From assembly GCA_002409445.1 (NCBI GenBank), contig DHNJ01000258.1, positions 14,160-32,030 of the forward strand: 17,871 nucleotides of DNA. The letters are read 5' to 3'. Within the stretch, counting starts at the first letter, position 1, and each line of letters opens with the position of its first letter. This stretch comes from Armatimonadetes bacterium UBA5419. GTDB taxonomy: Bacteria > Armatimonadota > UBA10988. The notes under the pieces were generated by a model, which was not told the origin of the DNA, did no database searches, and saw only the letters and a list, made by a program, of their open reading frames with translations. The position numbers were made by a program, and so were the translations under genes. Of the stretch, positions 6,958 through 17,673 are shown piece after piece.

Positions 6958-6963
6958 TTGCCG

Positions 6964-7671
6964 ATGGGCCAGACTTCCTCGCGAGTCCCGGGTCGACGCC
7001 CGCGCCGGCGACCGCGGCAGCGGCCGGCGTGGACCGCGGCGCGTTGGGCGGAGTTGGGCGCGCGCCTGCTCCTGTTCGCCGCGCTGCTGTGGCTGGCCTA
7101 CGCTTTCGGTTTTGCCCGCGGAGTGCAGTCCGTGCCAGCCGTCGAAGCCCACCCCTCCAGCGCCGGTGACCTGGGCTCGCGCCACGCGGCGGGAGAGATC
7201 GCCGCGGTCATCTGGCAGCAGCCCTGCCGCCGCCGCGTGCGCGAGGTCATCCTGCACCACACCTGGAAGCCGACCGCCGCGCAGTACAACGGTGCATCGA
7301 CCGTACGGGGCATCCTCAACTACCACGTCAACAGCCAGGGCTGGGGCAACATGGCCTACCACTACGTGATCGATCCGCGCGGCTATGTCTGGCTGGGCCG
7401 GCCGCTGGCCGAGGACGGGGTCCATACCGCGGGCCACAACCGCAACACCGTCGCGGTCTGCCTGCTGCTCAACGGCGACGAGGAGAAGGTCTCCGCCGCG
7501 CAGCAGCGGGCGGCAGGGCTCGTTCTACGCACGCTGCTGGAGCGCTTCGGCCTGCGCGCCGAGGACAATTTCGACGGGGAGCACGGCTTCCACCGCGATT
7601 ACGCCGACAAGACCTGCCCGGGCGCCCTAATCTCCAAGGAGCAGGTGCGCGGGTGGCTCACGGCTGACTAG
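6964..7671 (+). CDS. Membrane-anchored N-acetylmuramoyl-L-alanine amidase (Amidase_2/PGRP fold)
   Basis: The 235-residue protein has an arginine-rich N-terminus (about 7-22), one membrane segment near 27-48 (LLLFAALLWLAYAFGF) and then an Amidase_2 domain. The zinc site typical of T7 lysozyme and PGRPs is visible: H98 in ILHHT, and H210 with C218 in FHRDYADKTCPG, spaced as in the family. GNMAYHYVIDPRGYVWLGRP and HTAGHN are the conserved core strands and loop. The positive N-terminus predicts that the enzyme domain faces the periplasm, where it would cut the bond between MurNAc and the stem peptide. It is the only gene on this strand in the left half and its stop touches the stop of mgtA. A role in cell-wall turnover is likely. 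Nothing ties it to a phage or to the polysaccharide genes. Confidence 0.87.
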   Translation: MGQTSSRVPGRRPRRRPRQRPAWTAARWAELGARLLLFAALLWLAYAFGFARGVQSVPAVEAHPSSAGDLGSRHAAGEIAAVIWQQPCRRRVREVILHHTWKPTAAQYNGASTVRGILNYHVNSQGWGNMAYHYVIDPRGYVWLGRPLAEDGVHTAGHNRNTVAVCLLLNGDEEKVSAAQQRAAGLVLRTLLERFGLRAEDNFDGEHGFHRDYADKTCPGALISKEQVRGWLTAD

Positions 7672-10416
<2,745 letters not shown>

Positions 10417-10525
10417 CTCGCACCTTCCGCCCGGCCCGGCGCGGCCAACCCGCCGCGTGGTGCCCGCGAGCGCGGCGCCCGTTACCCCCCGCGCCCCGTC
10501 AGTCGCGGTGAGCCCGGCGGCGCGC

Positions 10526-11905
10526 CTAGCGCAGCAAGTTGTAGGCGGCGTAGAGCAGGAACGCGGTGTACAACAGGACCGCGCCCAGCAGGGCCAGTTG
10601 CTGCGAGCGGGCGCGCGCAGCCGGGCTGCTGGTGCGCCACAGATGCAGGGTCCAGAAGAACAGCCCGCCGATAACCCACTCGACCATCAGCCGCAAGCGC
10701 ACAACGGTCATCCCGCCCAGGTACTCGCTGGCGACCAGCGAGAGGTAGGCGAGCGACATCGGCAGCAACAGCCGCAGAGTCTCGGGCACCCGTGCCCAGC
10801 CAGTAATCACCCCCGCCAGCCCGATGAACACGATCAGCGGCCAGAACGGCGCGTATGGCATGGCCGCCAGCCAGCCGATCTCGAGCGCGCCCACCGGCGT
10901 GAACAGCCAGGAGAGCGCCGGCACGGCGAGGTAGTTCAAGACCCAGGCTAACACACCGCGTGTCGGTGAGCCGCTGCCTGCCACACCGCCGAGCAGTGCC
11001 AGGGCCCAGGAGATCCACCGCCAGCGGCGCGGCAGGCGCCAGTGGAGCTGGCCCAGGAGGATGTAGCCGGTCATCACAAGGTAGAGGTTGTCACGGATGG
11101 CGATCGCCACGATGACGACCAACACCACGGGCAACCAGAACCGCCACGCGGTCGGCCGCCAGGGTCGCATCACCAGCCCCAAGACGCTGACGAACAGCAG
11201 GGCGACGGCGGTGTCCTTGAAGCTGATCGTGCCGTAGAAGATGTAGCCCGGCGCGAAGGTGGCCCAGAGCGCGGCGCCCACGGCGAACGCGGGCGGAAAC
11301 AGGACCCAACCCACGCACAGAATAGTCACCGGCAGCAGCACGGCGATGGTCACCGTGGGCAGGCTGTGGGCCAGCGCGGAGAAGCCGCACAGCGCGACGA
11401 TCAGCCCGTTGAAGGACGAGTAGTGGAAGTAGCCGGTCCAGACATTGGTGCCGATGATCACCGAGTGGTATTGGGTGTAGATGTTGATATCGCGGATCAG
11501 CCCGTAGGTCTCACCGGTCAGCACCATGGCGATCGCGCGCGAACGCTGGCTCCAGATGAAATTGTCGATGCCCAGCACCCCAGGAGTAAACCCGTGGGTG
11601 ACCGCGTACTCGACCGAGAGGACGAGGACGATCAGCCGCGTGGTCAGCGCGGCGTAAAACAGGAACACGGCGTACTGCCAGAGCCGGTGCGGGAGATGGC
11701 GGACCAGGCGCCAGAGCACCAACTGCAGCACGAGGTAGCAGAGCGCGAACGTCTTGGCCTCGACCCACAGATCGCGGACCGGTGGGGCGTGGGTGGTCGG
11801 GATGGCGAAGAGCAGCAGCGCGGCCAGCCCCGCGATCGCGCCGTAGAGCACGTGCCGTTGCGCGCGGGTTGGCGCGCCGGCCGCGGGCTCAGCCGATCTC
11901 GGCAC
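10526..11905 (-). CDS. Polytopic membrane protein of a polysaccharide locus (GT-C or Wzy-like candidate)
   Basis: A 459-residue protein with roughly ten membrane helices spread over its length. I do not recognise a named family. Residues 113-138 after the third helix contain D114, F116, S119 and a TGxxYGL stretch, and FKDTA at 229-233 starts a later helix. Acidic residues in large outward loops fit membrane glycosyltransferases or O-antigen polymerases. The protein at 16126-17673 carries the same motifs at the same internal spacing, so the two are paralogues. GTG 11905 has a perfect AGGAGG 9 nt upstream and overlaps the end of the Wzz-like gene by 17 bp, which implies coupled translation. This pairing suggests glycan polymerisation, but substrate and reaction are unknown. 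Confidence 0.75.
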   Translation of the reverse strand: MPRSAEPAAGAPTRAQRHVLYGAIAGLAALLLFAIPTTHAPPVRDLWVEAKTFALCYLVLQLVLWRLVRHLPHRLWQYAVFLFYAALTTRLIVLVLSVEYAVTHGFTPGVLGIDNFIWSQRSRAIAMVLTGETYGLIRDINIYTQYHSVIIGTNVWTGYFHYSSFNGLIVALCGFSALAHSLPTVTIAVLLPVTILCVGWVLFPPAFAVGAALWATFAPGYIFYGTISFKDTAVALLFVSVLGLVMRPWRPTAWRFWLPVVLVVIVAIAIRDNLYLVMTGYILLGQLHWRLPRRWRWISWALALLGGVAGSGSPTRGVLAWVLNYLAVPALSWLFTPVGALEIGWLAAMPYAPFWPLIVFIGLAGVITGWARVPETLRLLLPMSLAYLSLVASEYLGGMTVVRLRLMVEWVIGGLFFWTLHLWRTSSPAARARSQQLALLGAVLLYTAFLLYAAYNLLR

Positions 11906-13331
11906 GATCCTGGGCCTCCTCGGCCTCTGCCTGTGCCTGCCGCGCGAGCGCGCCCAACGAGCGCCAGGCGGGCTTGGCCGCGGTCAGCAGCGCGCCGAGG
12001 AACAAGCCCAGCAGCCCGAACCGCACGCCGGACGGCGCGGTCTTGCGCTCGGGCACGCGCGCCACGTCCATCACCTGCCAGTTGAGCCCGCGCGCCGCGT
12101 AGTTCGACTCCGCCTCGCGCAGCTGGTCCTCGGTGCGCGCCAGACGCGCCTCGTACTGCAACACCTGCGCGCTAAGCCGCGTCAGCTCGGCGGCCTCGCC
12201 GGGCATCGTCGAGGCGCGCTGGCGCAGCGCCGCGCTCTGCTCGCGCGCGGCGGCCAGTTGGCCCTGTACTTGGGCGATCTCGGCTTCCACGCTCATCAGC
12301 TCTTGGGTCAGGCCCGCGGAGGCGGTTTGGGCCGCCTTCTCGAGCCGCTCCCAGGCCAGCTCCGCGGTCTGGCGGGCGGCGTTCACCTCGGCGTTCTCGG
12401 GGCCCCAGCGCTGCTCGGCCAGGTCGAGCGCGGTGCGCGCCGCGGCGTAGTCTTGGCGCTGCTGGGCGAGCAGGGGCAGCCCGTCGGGCAGGTCGCGTAG
12501 GTTCGCGCGCAGCAGAGCCATCTGCTGGTTGACCTCGGTCCGCCGCCGCTCGAGGCCCCGCAGCTGACCATCCGCGTCGCGCTGGGTCGCCTCGGCCGTC
12601 GACAGCGCCTGCGCCAGGCTGGCCGCCAGCGACGCGCCGTCGGCGGTAGCGAGGCGTTCCTGGACCGCGATCTGCGCGTCGCGGAAGCCCTCGAGCTGGG
12701 CCTCGAGTTCGTCGCGCTGGCCGCGCAAGACGTTGATGCCCGCCTGCGCCGCGTCGAGGTTCAGCCGCGCGGCCGAGTCGCCCATATGCTTGACCAGCGA
12801 CTGGGCGACGTTGGCCACCAACTGGCGCGTCGGCCGGTCACGTTCGGCCGCCGCGGCCCCGTCCGCGATGTCGGCGAAGCTGCGGATGCGCGTCGTGCCG
12901 GGCAGCGTGACCCGGATGGTCAGCAGGCGTTCGGGCGAGACCTCGACGCTCGTGACTTGGCGCATGAAGCGCAGCAAGCGCTCCTCGCTGGGGATCTCGT
13001 AAAGCTCCTGCAGCCCGTTGTCGGCCGCGGCGCGCAGGAGCACGTCGTCGCTGCGCAGCAGGGCGTTGTAGGTCAAGATCGGCAGGGCGCTGCCGAAGGG
13101 CACCTCGAGCGGGCCGAACACAGCGCCGCCGGTCAGCGCGAGCAGCGGGTTGAGCCGGTTGTCGGGCGGGATGGGGAAGACGATCGTGGTGCGGCTGTCG
13201 TAGCGACGGGGCAGCAGCGTCAGCGAGAACGTGGCGCTGAGCACCGCGCCGACCAGCGCCCCCAAGATGACCCGCGGGACCAGACGCCGCCGCGAGGTCG
13301 GCCGTTCGGGCTGAGATTCACGAGCTGCCAA
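11889..13331 (-). CDS. Wzz-like chain-length regulator of polysaccharide export
   Basis: A 480-residue protein with the Wzz/GNVR layout: a basic N-terminus, a membrane segment near 20-40, a periplasmic region with a long coiled coil (about 190-410, rich in Ala, Glu, Gln and Arg heptads), a proline-containing turn (ARVPERKTAPSG) and a second membrane segment near 435-452. These proteins set the length of exported polysaccharide in the inner membrane. There is no fused tyrosine-kinase domain and no Walker motif. The start is TTG 13331, preceded at 7 nt by GAGGAG. Its end overlaps the next membrane protein. The C-terminal tail is short and acidic. The N-terminal PDNRLNPLLALTGG stretch after TM1 fits the Wzz domain; subfamily is not certain. 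Confidence 0.82.
   Translation of the reverse strand: MAARESQPERPTSRRRLVPRVILGALVGAVLSATFSLTLLPRRYDSRTTIVFPIPPDNRLNPLLALTGGAVFGPLEVPFGSALPILTYNALLRSDDVLLRAAADNGLQELYEIPSEERLLRFMRQVTSVEVSPERLLTIRVTLPGTTRIRSFADIADGAAAAERDRPTRQLVANVAQSLVKHMGDSAARLNLDAAQAGINVLRGQRDELEAQLEGFRDAQIAVQERLATADGASLAASLAQALSTAEATQRDADGQLRGLERRRTEVNQQMALLRANLRDLPDGLPLLAQQRQDYAAARTALDLAEQRWGPENAEVNAARQTAELAWERLEKAAQTASAGLTQELMSVEAEIAQVQGQLAAAREQSAALRQRASTMPGEAAELTRLSAQVLQYEARLARTEDQLREAESNYAARGLNWQVMDVARVPERKTAPSGVRFGLLGLFLGALLTAAKPAWRSLGALARQAQAEAEEAQDRAEIG
11915..11920 (-). promoter_or_regulatory. Consensus Shine-Dalgarno inside the end of the Wzz-like gene
   Basis: AGGAGG on the minus strand, 9 nt before GTG 11905, embedded in the last codons of the upstream gene. 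It fixes the start of the membrane protein and indicates translational coupling. Confidence 0.7.
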
Positions 13332-13338
13332 GCACCGT

Positions 13339-13344
13339 CTCCTC
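13339..13344 (-). promoter_or_regulatory. Shine-Dalgarno supporting the TTG start of the Wzz-like gene
   Basis: GAGGAG on the minus strand, 7 nt before TTG 13331. No ATG or GTG nearby would keep the first membrane segment with its basic leader. Confidence 0.6.
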
Positions 13345-13354
13345 GCACATCATC

Positions 13355-13364
13355 GTAGTATAGT
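13355..13364 (-). promoter_or_regulatory. Possible -10 element before the Wzz-like gene
   Basis: ACTATACTAC on the minus strand contains TATACT (13362-13357), about 25 nt before the TTG start. The same 10-mer precedes the GT4 gene at 14608-14617. No convincing -35 is present here, so the call is weak. Confidence 0.3.
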
Positions 13365-13386
13365 CGCCGCCGAACAGCCCGCCGCC

Positions 13387-14529
13387 CTAGTCGTCCTCAC
13401 CCGGGCGGAAATGGTCGGGGAAGAGGGTCTCGACATACCGCCGCGCGACCCGCGGGGTGTCGTACCGCGCGGCCCGCTCCAACAGCTCGGCGCCCAGCCG
13501 CGCGCGCGCCTCGGGGTCGCCCAGTAGGTCGACCACCTGGTCGACAAACGGCGCCACCTCACCGTACGGCGCGAGCGCGCGGTCGTGCCAGGCGGCGGGC
13601 AGCAGGTGCGCGGTAATACCGACATCCGCGCCGACGAGCGGCGTCCCGCAAGCCATCGACTCGAGCACGACGCGGGGGAAGCCCTCGACCCGCGAGGGCA
13701 GTAGGAACAGGTCGGCCGCCGCATACAGCTCCGGCAGCTCGGCGTTGGGCCGCGGGCCGAGCTGGATGACACGACCGGGGTTGGCGTTGGCGTAGGCGGT
13801 CAGCTCGGCGGTCCGGTCGCCCTCGTAGCCGACCGCGACCAGCACCGGATCGTGGCCCGCGGCGACCGCGGCCTCCATCATCGGCACCAGGTAGTCGCCG
13901 CCGCGGTCGTAGCAGACGCGGTGGACGAACAGCAGCATCTGCTGCTCGGGCCGGACGCCCAGCTTCGCGCGCGTCGCCGCCCGCTCCTCGGCGCTGGTCG
14001 GATGGAAGACGCGCAAGTCGAGGTCGTTGTCGAGGAAGATGAACTGCGAGACCGGGATGCCGTAGAGCCGCTGGTAGGTCTCGGCGAGGCCCGGCGCGGT
14101 CGCCATCCGGTGCACGCGGCGCATCAGCACGTTGCCCAGCGAGTAGCCCAGCCGCTGGCGCAGGCTCGTCGCGGGCGGCTTGATGCCGCAGTGCCAGTAG
14201 ATCGTCTTGGCCCCGCTGAGGTGGACCGCCCAGGCCAGCAGCGACCAGCTGCGCACGAACCAGGTCTCGGTACCGGCCCGCACGCGGCCAGCGATCAGCC
14301 GCCGCAGCGCCAGCCAGCGGCGCGCCTTCGAGCCTGCCGGCAGGCGGTGGATCGTCTGCACGCCGGGCAGCTCGGGCTCGTCCGCCGCGTTCCAGATGAC
14401 GACCTCGAGGTCGACCCAGCGCCCGATCGCGGCGAGGAGGCGGGGGATGTGGGCGTGATGGTTCGTCGCCTTCGCCGAGTACGTGGGCAACACGTAGCCC
14501 AGCTTTGGTCGCTGCCCGTCTAGACCCAT
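13387..14529 (-). CDS. Glycosyltransferase family 4
   Basis: A GT-B fold enzyme of 380 residues that would transfer a sugar from a nucleotide donor to a growing lipid-linked glycan on the cytoplasmic face. The N-terminal Rossmann half begins at KLGYVLPTYS. The donor half shows FVHRVCYDRGGDYLVP, PNAELPELYAAADLFLLPSRVEGFPRVVLE and ESMACGTPLVG. The EX7E pair is E284/E292 counting from GTG 14535 (two lower from ATG 14529). I prefer ATG 14529, because GGGGAG lies 9 nt upstream of it against 3 nt for GTG 14535. No membrane helix is evident. The gene is followed 55 nt later by the Wzz-like gene and is divergent from the flippase. Donor and acceptor cannot be read from the sequence. Confidence 0.9.
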   Translation of the reverse strand: MGLDGQRPKLGYVLPTYSAKATNHHAHIPRLLAAIGRWVDLEVVIWNAADEPELPGVQTIHRLPAGSKARRWLALRRLIAGRVRAGTETWFVRSWSLLAWAVHLSGAKTIYWHCGIKPPATSLRQRLGYSLGNVLMRRVHRMATAPGLAETYQRLYGIPVSQFIFLDNDLDLRVFHPTSAEERAATRAKLGVRPEQQMLLFVHRVCYDRGGDYLVPMMEAAVAAGHDPVLVAVGYEGDRTAELTAYANANPGRVIQLGPRPNAELPELYAAADLFLLPSRVEGFPRVVLESMACGTPLVGADVGITAHLLPAAWHDRALAPYGEVAPFVDQVVDLLGDPEARARLGAELLERAARYDTPRVARRYVETLFPDHFRPGEDD

Positions 14530-14538
14530 GAACACGTT

Positions 14539-14544
14539 CTCCCC
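14539..14544 (-). promoter_or_regulatory. Shine-Dalgarno deciding the GT4 start
   Basis: GGGGAG on the minus strand, 9 nt before ATG 14529 and only 3 nt before GTG 14535. Confidence 0.5.
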
Positions 14545-14609
14545 GATCGGACCGTAAATCGCGGACGGACGCGAGCGATCGGATGTCTACGCGCGTCCGA
14601 AGCGAATGT

Positions 14610-14638
14610 AGTATAGTAGACGCACAACCGACGGGCAA
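14610..14638 (-). promoter_or_regulatory. Sigma70-type promoter for the GT4 gene
   Basis: On the minus strand TTGCCC (14638-14633), a 17-nt spacer and TATACT (14615-14610). The predicted start near 14603 leaves about 70 nt of leader. It lies in the divergent spacer 14530-14696. No comparable promoter for the flippase was found on the plus strand. Confidence 0.6.
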
Positions 14639-14682
14639 CCAACCGCCGCGCCACGCCCCGCGGCTCGGGCCCTGCTGAACAC

Positions 14683-14687
14683 GAGGG
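14683..14687 (+). promoter_or_regulatory. Shine-Dalgarno supporting the TTG start of the flippase
   Basis: GAGGG, 9 nt before TTG 14697. This start keeps a 15-residue basic leader ahead of the first membrane helix. Confidence 0.55.
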
Positions 14688-14696
14688 CTATAAGAC

Positions 14697-16091
14697 TTGG
14701 CGACGACACCGACCACCGAGCCAGGGCACCATCGGATCTCATTCCGTGGCCTGCTGCGGGCCGCGGCGCTGCTGCTCAGCGGCGACGTGGTCGTTCAGGT
14801 GACCAATATTCTCGGCTCGGTCGTCCTGACTCGCGGTTTCGGCGTCGCCGGCTTCGGCGTCTATGCGCTGATCAACACCACCGCGGGCATGACCCGCCGC
14901 TTCCTCGGCTTCCGGACCAACGAAGCCGTGCAGCGCTCGCTCGTCGCCTACAGTGCGCCGCGCGACCGCCAGGTGGTCATCCTCGCGGCGATGGGCGCCG
15001 ACCTGCTGGTCAACATCGCCTCGCTGATCGTCGTGGCCATCCTCGCACCCGTGGTCGCTACCTCATTTGGCGGCGGGGCAGGCTATTTGCCAGCCTACTA
15101 CCTCTGCGCGGCGACCGGCCTGCTGGGCGTGATGAACGCCCCGTTCTTCACGGTCGCGCGCATGGCCGAGCGGTTCCGCCTGCTCGCCGTCGTCGCCGCG
15201 CTCGGCTCGGTCGGCTCGCTGCTGGTCTCGTTCATCCTCCTACTACTAGGCCAGCTGACCGTCTGGAACTACATGGTCGTCCTGGCCATCCGCGCAGCGA
15301 TCGAGCTGACCTACAAAGCGACGCACGTCACGCTCTACTGCCGCCACGAACTGGGCTTCAACCTCTGGCGCTTCTCGCCCTGGCAAGTGCTGCGCGCCCA
15401 ACGCCAGATCAGCGCGTTTTGGAAGCTCATGGCCACCGGCTACTGGGAGGAGAGCCTGACCGGGCTGAACCAGGCGGCGGAGTCGTACATGCTGGGCTAC
15501 TTCGGCTCCACCGCGGTGGTCGGCTTCTACCGGCTCGCCGGCCACGCCGCCGACGCAGTCTGGATGATCTCGAAGATCATGTCCAACGTGGTCTTCATGG
15601 ACCTGACCCAAGCCGCCAAGAGCGGCCGCGTGGGAGCGATCTACGCGATGCTCGACGACGTGCGGCGGACCTGGCGCTGGATCCTCGTCGGCCTCGCGGT
15701 GGTGACCATGCCGCTCGTCTACCCCGCGGTCCTCCTGCTCTACGGCCGCGAGTTCCTCGGCGCCGTCGTACCCACGGTGATCCTGCTCGCCGGCGTCTAT
15801 GTCGCCTCCTACTGGTTCTGGGGCCGGCCGCTGCTGCTCGCCCTGGGCCAGCTGCGGCGCTTCTCGCGGATCGTGCTGTTCGTCATGATCTTCGCCCTGC
15901 CGGTCAAGTTCGCCGCCACGGCCTACGGCGGCGGGATCATCCCCCTGGCCATCGCCTCCAGCCTGACCTGGTTCGCCCTGCACTTCAGCTGGGCCACCGC
16001 CTCCCGGCGCACTCTGCGCACGCAGTTCGGACCGCCCGGGGCGGCGGAGACAGCAGAGCTGGCCCCGGCGCCGGCGGCTGCCGACAGCTAG
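14697..16091 (+). CDS. Wzx-like polysaccharide flippase (MOP superfamily)
   Basis: A 464-residue membrane protein with about twelve helices in the pattern of Wzx/RfbX proteins, which move undecaprenyl-linked glycans across the inner membrane. The typical first segment is clear: LLLSGDVVVQVTNILGSVVL followed by TRGFGVAGFGVYALINT, where the conserved G-F-G-x-Y-A-L marks helix 2. The middle part WKLMATGYWEESLTGL and YMLGYFGSTAVVGFYRLAG is the second half-repeat, as in other MOP exporters. Length fits the family. The C-terminus is a short Ala/Pro/Glu tail. It is the only plus-strand gene of the locus, head-to-head with GT4 and tail-to-tail with the next membrane protein. Teichoic-acid or enterobacterial specificity cannot be assigned. 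Confidence 0.88.
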   Translation: MATTPTTEPGHHRISFRGLLRAAALLLSGDVVVQVTNILGSVVLTRGFGVAGFGVYALINTTAGMTRRFLGFRTNEAVQRSLVAYSAPRDRQVVILAAMGADLLVNIASLIVVAILAPVVATSFGGGAGYLPAYYLCAATGLLGVMNAPFFTVARMAERFRLLAVVAALGSVGSLLVSFILLLLGQLTVWNYMVVLAIRAAIELTYKATHVTLYCRHELGFNLWRFSPWQVLRAQRQISAFWKLMATGYWEESLTGLNQAAESYMLGYFGSTAVVGFYRLAGHAADAVWMISKIMSNVVFMDLTQAAKSGRVGAIYAMLDDVRRTWRWILVGLAVVTMPLVYPAVLLLYGREFLGAVVPTVILLAGVYVASYWFWGRPLLLALGQLRRFSRIVLFVMIFALPVKFAATAYGGGIIPLAIASSLTWFALHFSWATASRRTLRTQFGPPGAAETAELAPAPAAADS

Positions 16092-16130
16092 CGCGCGGCA
16101 CGGCGCATGCCACACCGCCGCGCGCCTAGC
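16087..16130. terminator. Inverted repeat enclosing two convergent stop codons, possible bidirectional terminator
   Basis: Left arm GCTAGCGCGCGGC (16087-16099) pairs with 16117-16130, with one bulged base at 16125. The 17-nt loop is ACGGCGCATGCCACACC. Each arm contains the TAG stop of one of the two convergent genes. There is no T run, so termination is inferred from position only. Confidence 0.4.
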
Positions 16131-17673
16131 CCGGACGCTGCAGAATCAGCGCCAGGTGGGCAGCCCACATCAGGGTGGTATAGAGGCCGACAAACCACAT
16201 CACCGCGCGCTGCTGCCGCGGGGGCCAAGTACGGACCGTGCGCAAGGCTTCGTAGGCCAGCAGCACGAGCAACGGCATGATGACGATCTTTAGGCGCATC
16301 GCCCCGTATACGCCCGGATAGCGCGAAGTCACCGCGCCGAGCATGACGAACACCCCACTGAACACCCCGGCCCACTTGCGCTCGCCCGATCGGATGGCGC
16401 AGCCCACACCCAGCACCACCCACGCCCCCAGCAGTGGATACATCAGCGCGATCGGCAAGTCGGCCATCGCGTAGACCTTCGAGGTGAGCTCGAGGCCAGA
16501 AAAGAAGGATGGTCCCGGATTGGCCAGGAGGTTGATGAGGTAACCAACAAAGTAATTGGTCTCGCCAATCGACGATCGAGGGTTCATCAACACCGCGACC
16601 AACCCGATCGCGACGCCGGCGAGGATGAGGAAGATAAGGTAGCCTTGCCGGGCCCGCTGGGACTTCATCCACGTCATGCCGTAGCAGAGAGCGACCAGGA
16701 TGCCCAGCAGCGGCGCGAGCTGGGGGCGGAACGGCTGAAGCAGGTAGTACGACGGAATGAACCGCCACAGCCCGCGCCAGGTCCACCGCTCGCCCTGCGC
16801 CAGCGCCGCCCACAGCACCAGCAAGACACAGACCGCCGTCGCGTTGTCCTCATGCCACATCGACGAGATCGAGAGGAACTCTGGGGCGACCGACATCCAG
16901 AGCAGAATGTACTTAGCGGCCATCGGGTAGCCAAGGTCGGTGATGTACAGGTAGGTGATCAGTATGAGAATGACGCCGAAGAAGGAGAACGGGAGCAGCG
17001 AGGCGACGACCGAGTAGCCAACGATGGTGATGGCCCAGCCAGCGAGCACGACGTGGTGGATCCGCTGCGTGCCGCCCAGCACGGTGTAGTGCTGGCGTTT
17101 GAACGCGTCCAAGCCGTAGGTGCGATACAACATCGCGTCGATGAGGTTCGCGTTGAGATTGTGGCCCCCGAGCTGCCGCTCCAGACCGTACAAGCGACCC
17201 GTTTTGGCCCAGGCGAGGGTTCGCGCGTCGCGGCTGAACGCGAACGAGTCCGGTGCGATGTACCCTTGAAAGGGCGAAGTGCTTCGGTCGGGCAGGCCCC
17301 GCTGCGTGCTGCTGAGCGACGGCCCCATGGTCAGAGCGGCCGCGGGATTGCGATGCACCGCGTAGCTCGTGGCCGCGACACAGAAGGTCACTCGCAGGAG
17401 CAGGGCACCCATCGCCACGGCGAACACCGCGCGCGCCTGGCGTGGGCGCCAGCGGCGCAGGTACGACCAGAGCAGGGGCGCAAACAGCGCGTAGCCGATG
17501 GTGTAGACGAGCAGCTCGGGCCCCAGCGCCCGCACCGGGTACTCGTCGCCCGTGGGTAGCAGCAGCAGACCCAGTCCGCCCAGAAGCCCGATCGCGAGCG
17601 TGCTCGCTGGCTCCGGGCCCCGCGCGGTACCCGGCACGGGCGTCGGCGCACTCACTCCGGGCTGCTCAGCCAT
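16126..17673 (-). CDS. Polytopic membrane protein, paralogue of the one at 10526 (GT-C or Wzy-like candidate)
   Basis: About 515 residues with ten or so membrane helices after a Pro-rich cytoplasmic leader. I cannot name the family. After the third helix, residues 141-166 share D, F, S, R, A, TG, YGL and R with the protein at 10526 in an ungapped 26-residue alignment. A later loop reads LW...APEF...HEDNATA (259-281), aligning with LW...APGY...FKDTAVA there. It has a longer periplasmic loop near 107-140 (GPSLSSTQRGLPDRS). The ATG at 17673 overlaps the end of the upstream Wzz-like gene by 22 bp. A TTG at 17697 would add eight residues, and neither has a strong Shine-Dalgarno. Pairing with a Wzz protein suggests a polymerase or a membrane glycosyltransferase. 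Confidence 0.72.
   Translation of the reverse strand: MAEQPGVSAPTPVPGTARGPEPASTLAIGLLGGLGLLLLPTGDEYPVRALGPELLVYTIGYALFAPLLWSYLRRWRPRQARAVFAVAMGALLLRVTFCVAATSYAVHRNPAAALTMGPSLSSTQRGLPDRSTSPFQGYIAPDSFAFSRDARTLAWAKTGRLYGLERQLGGHNLNANLIDAMLYRTYGLDAFKRQHYTVLGGTQRIHHVVLAGWAITIVGYSVVASLLPFSFFGVILILITYLYITDLGYPMAAKYILLWMSVAPEFLSISSMWHEDNATAVCVLLVLWAALAQGERWTWRGLWRFIPSYYLLQPFRPQLAPLLGILVALCYGMTWMKSQRARQGYLIFLILAGVAIGLVAVLMNPRSSIGETNYFVGYLINLLANPGPSFFSGLELTSKVYAMADLPIALMYPLLGAWVVLGVGCAIRSGERKWAGVFSGVFVMLGAVTSRYPGVYGAMRLKIVIMPLLVLLAYEALRTVRTWPPRQQRAVMWFVGLYTTLMWAAHLALILQRPG

Larger units (their letters stand above)
6508..6963. other. Non-coding spacer with a series of short perfect hairpins
   Basis: About 455 bases without a supportable gene. 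The left end holds the tRNA operon promoter. Between 6629 and 6888 there are five perfect inverted repeats with tiny loops: 6629-6659 (13-bp stem), 6687-6705 (8 bp, loop GCT), 6717-6730 (6 bp, loop TT), 6794-6811 (7 bp, loop GGAA) and 6872-6888 (7 bp, loop GAG). Their sequences differ, so they are not a tandem repeat. Such hairpins resemble dispersed palindromic elements seen in spacers of GC-rich environmental bacteria. No clear promoter for the amidase gene was found. Confidence 0.7.

Noticed and set aside
14536..14696. Plus-strand TATAGT (14612-14617) and TATAAG (14689-14694) as promoter of the flippase
   Set aside because: Neither has a -35 at a sensible distance, and the second is too close to the start codon.
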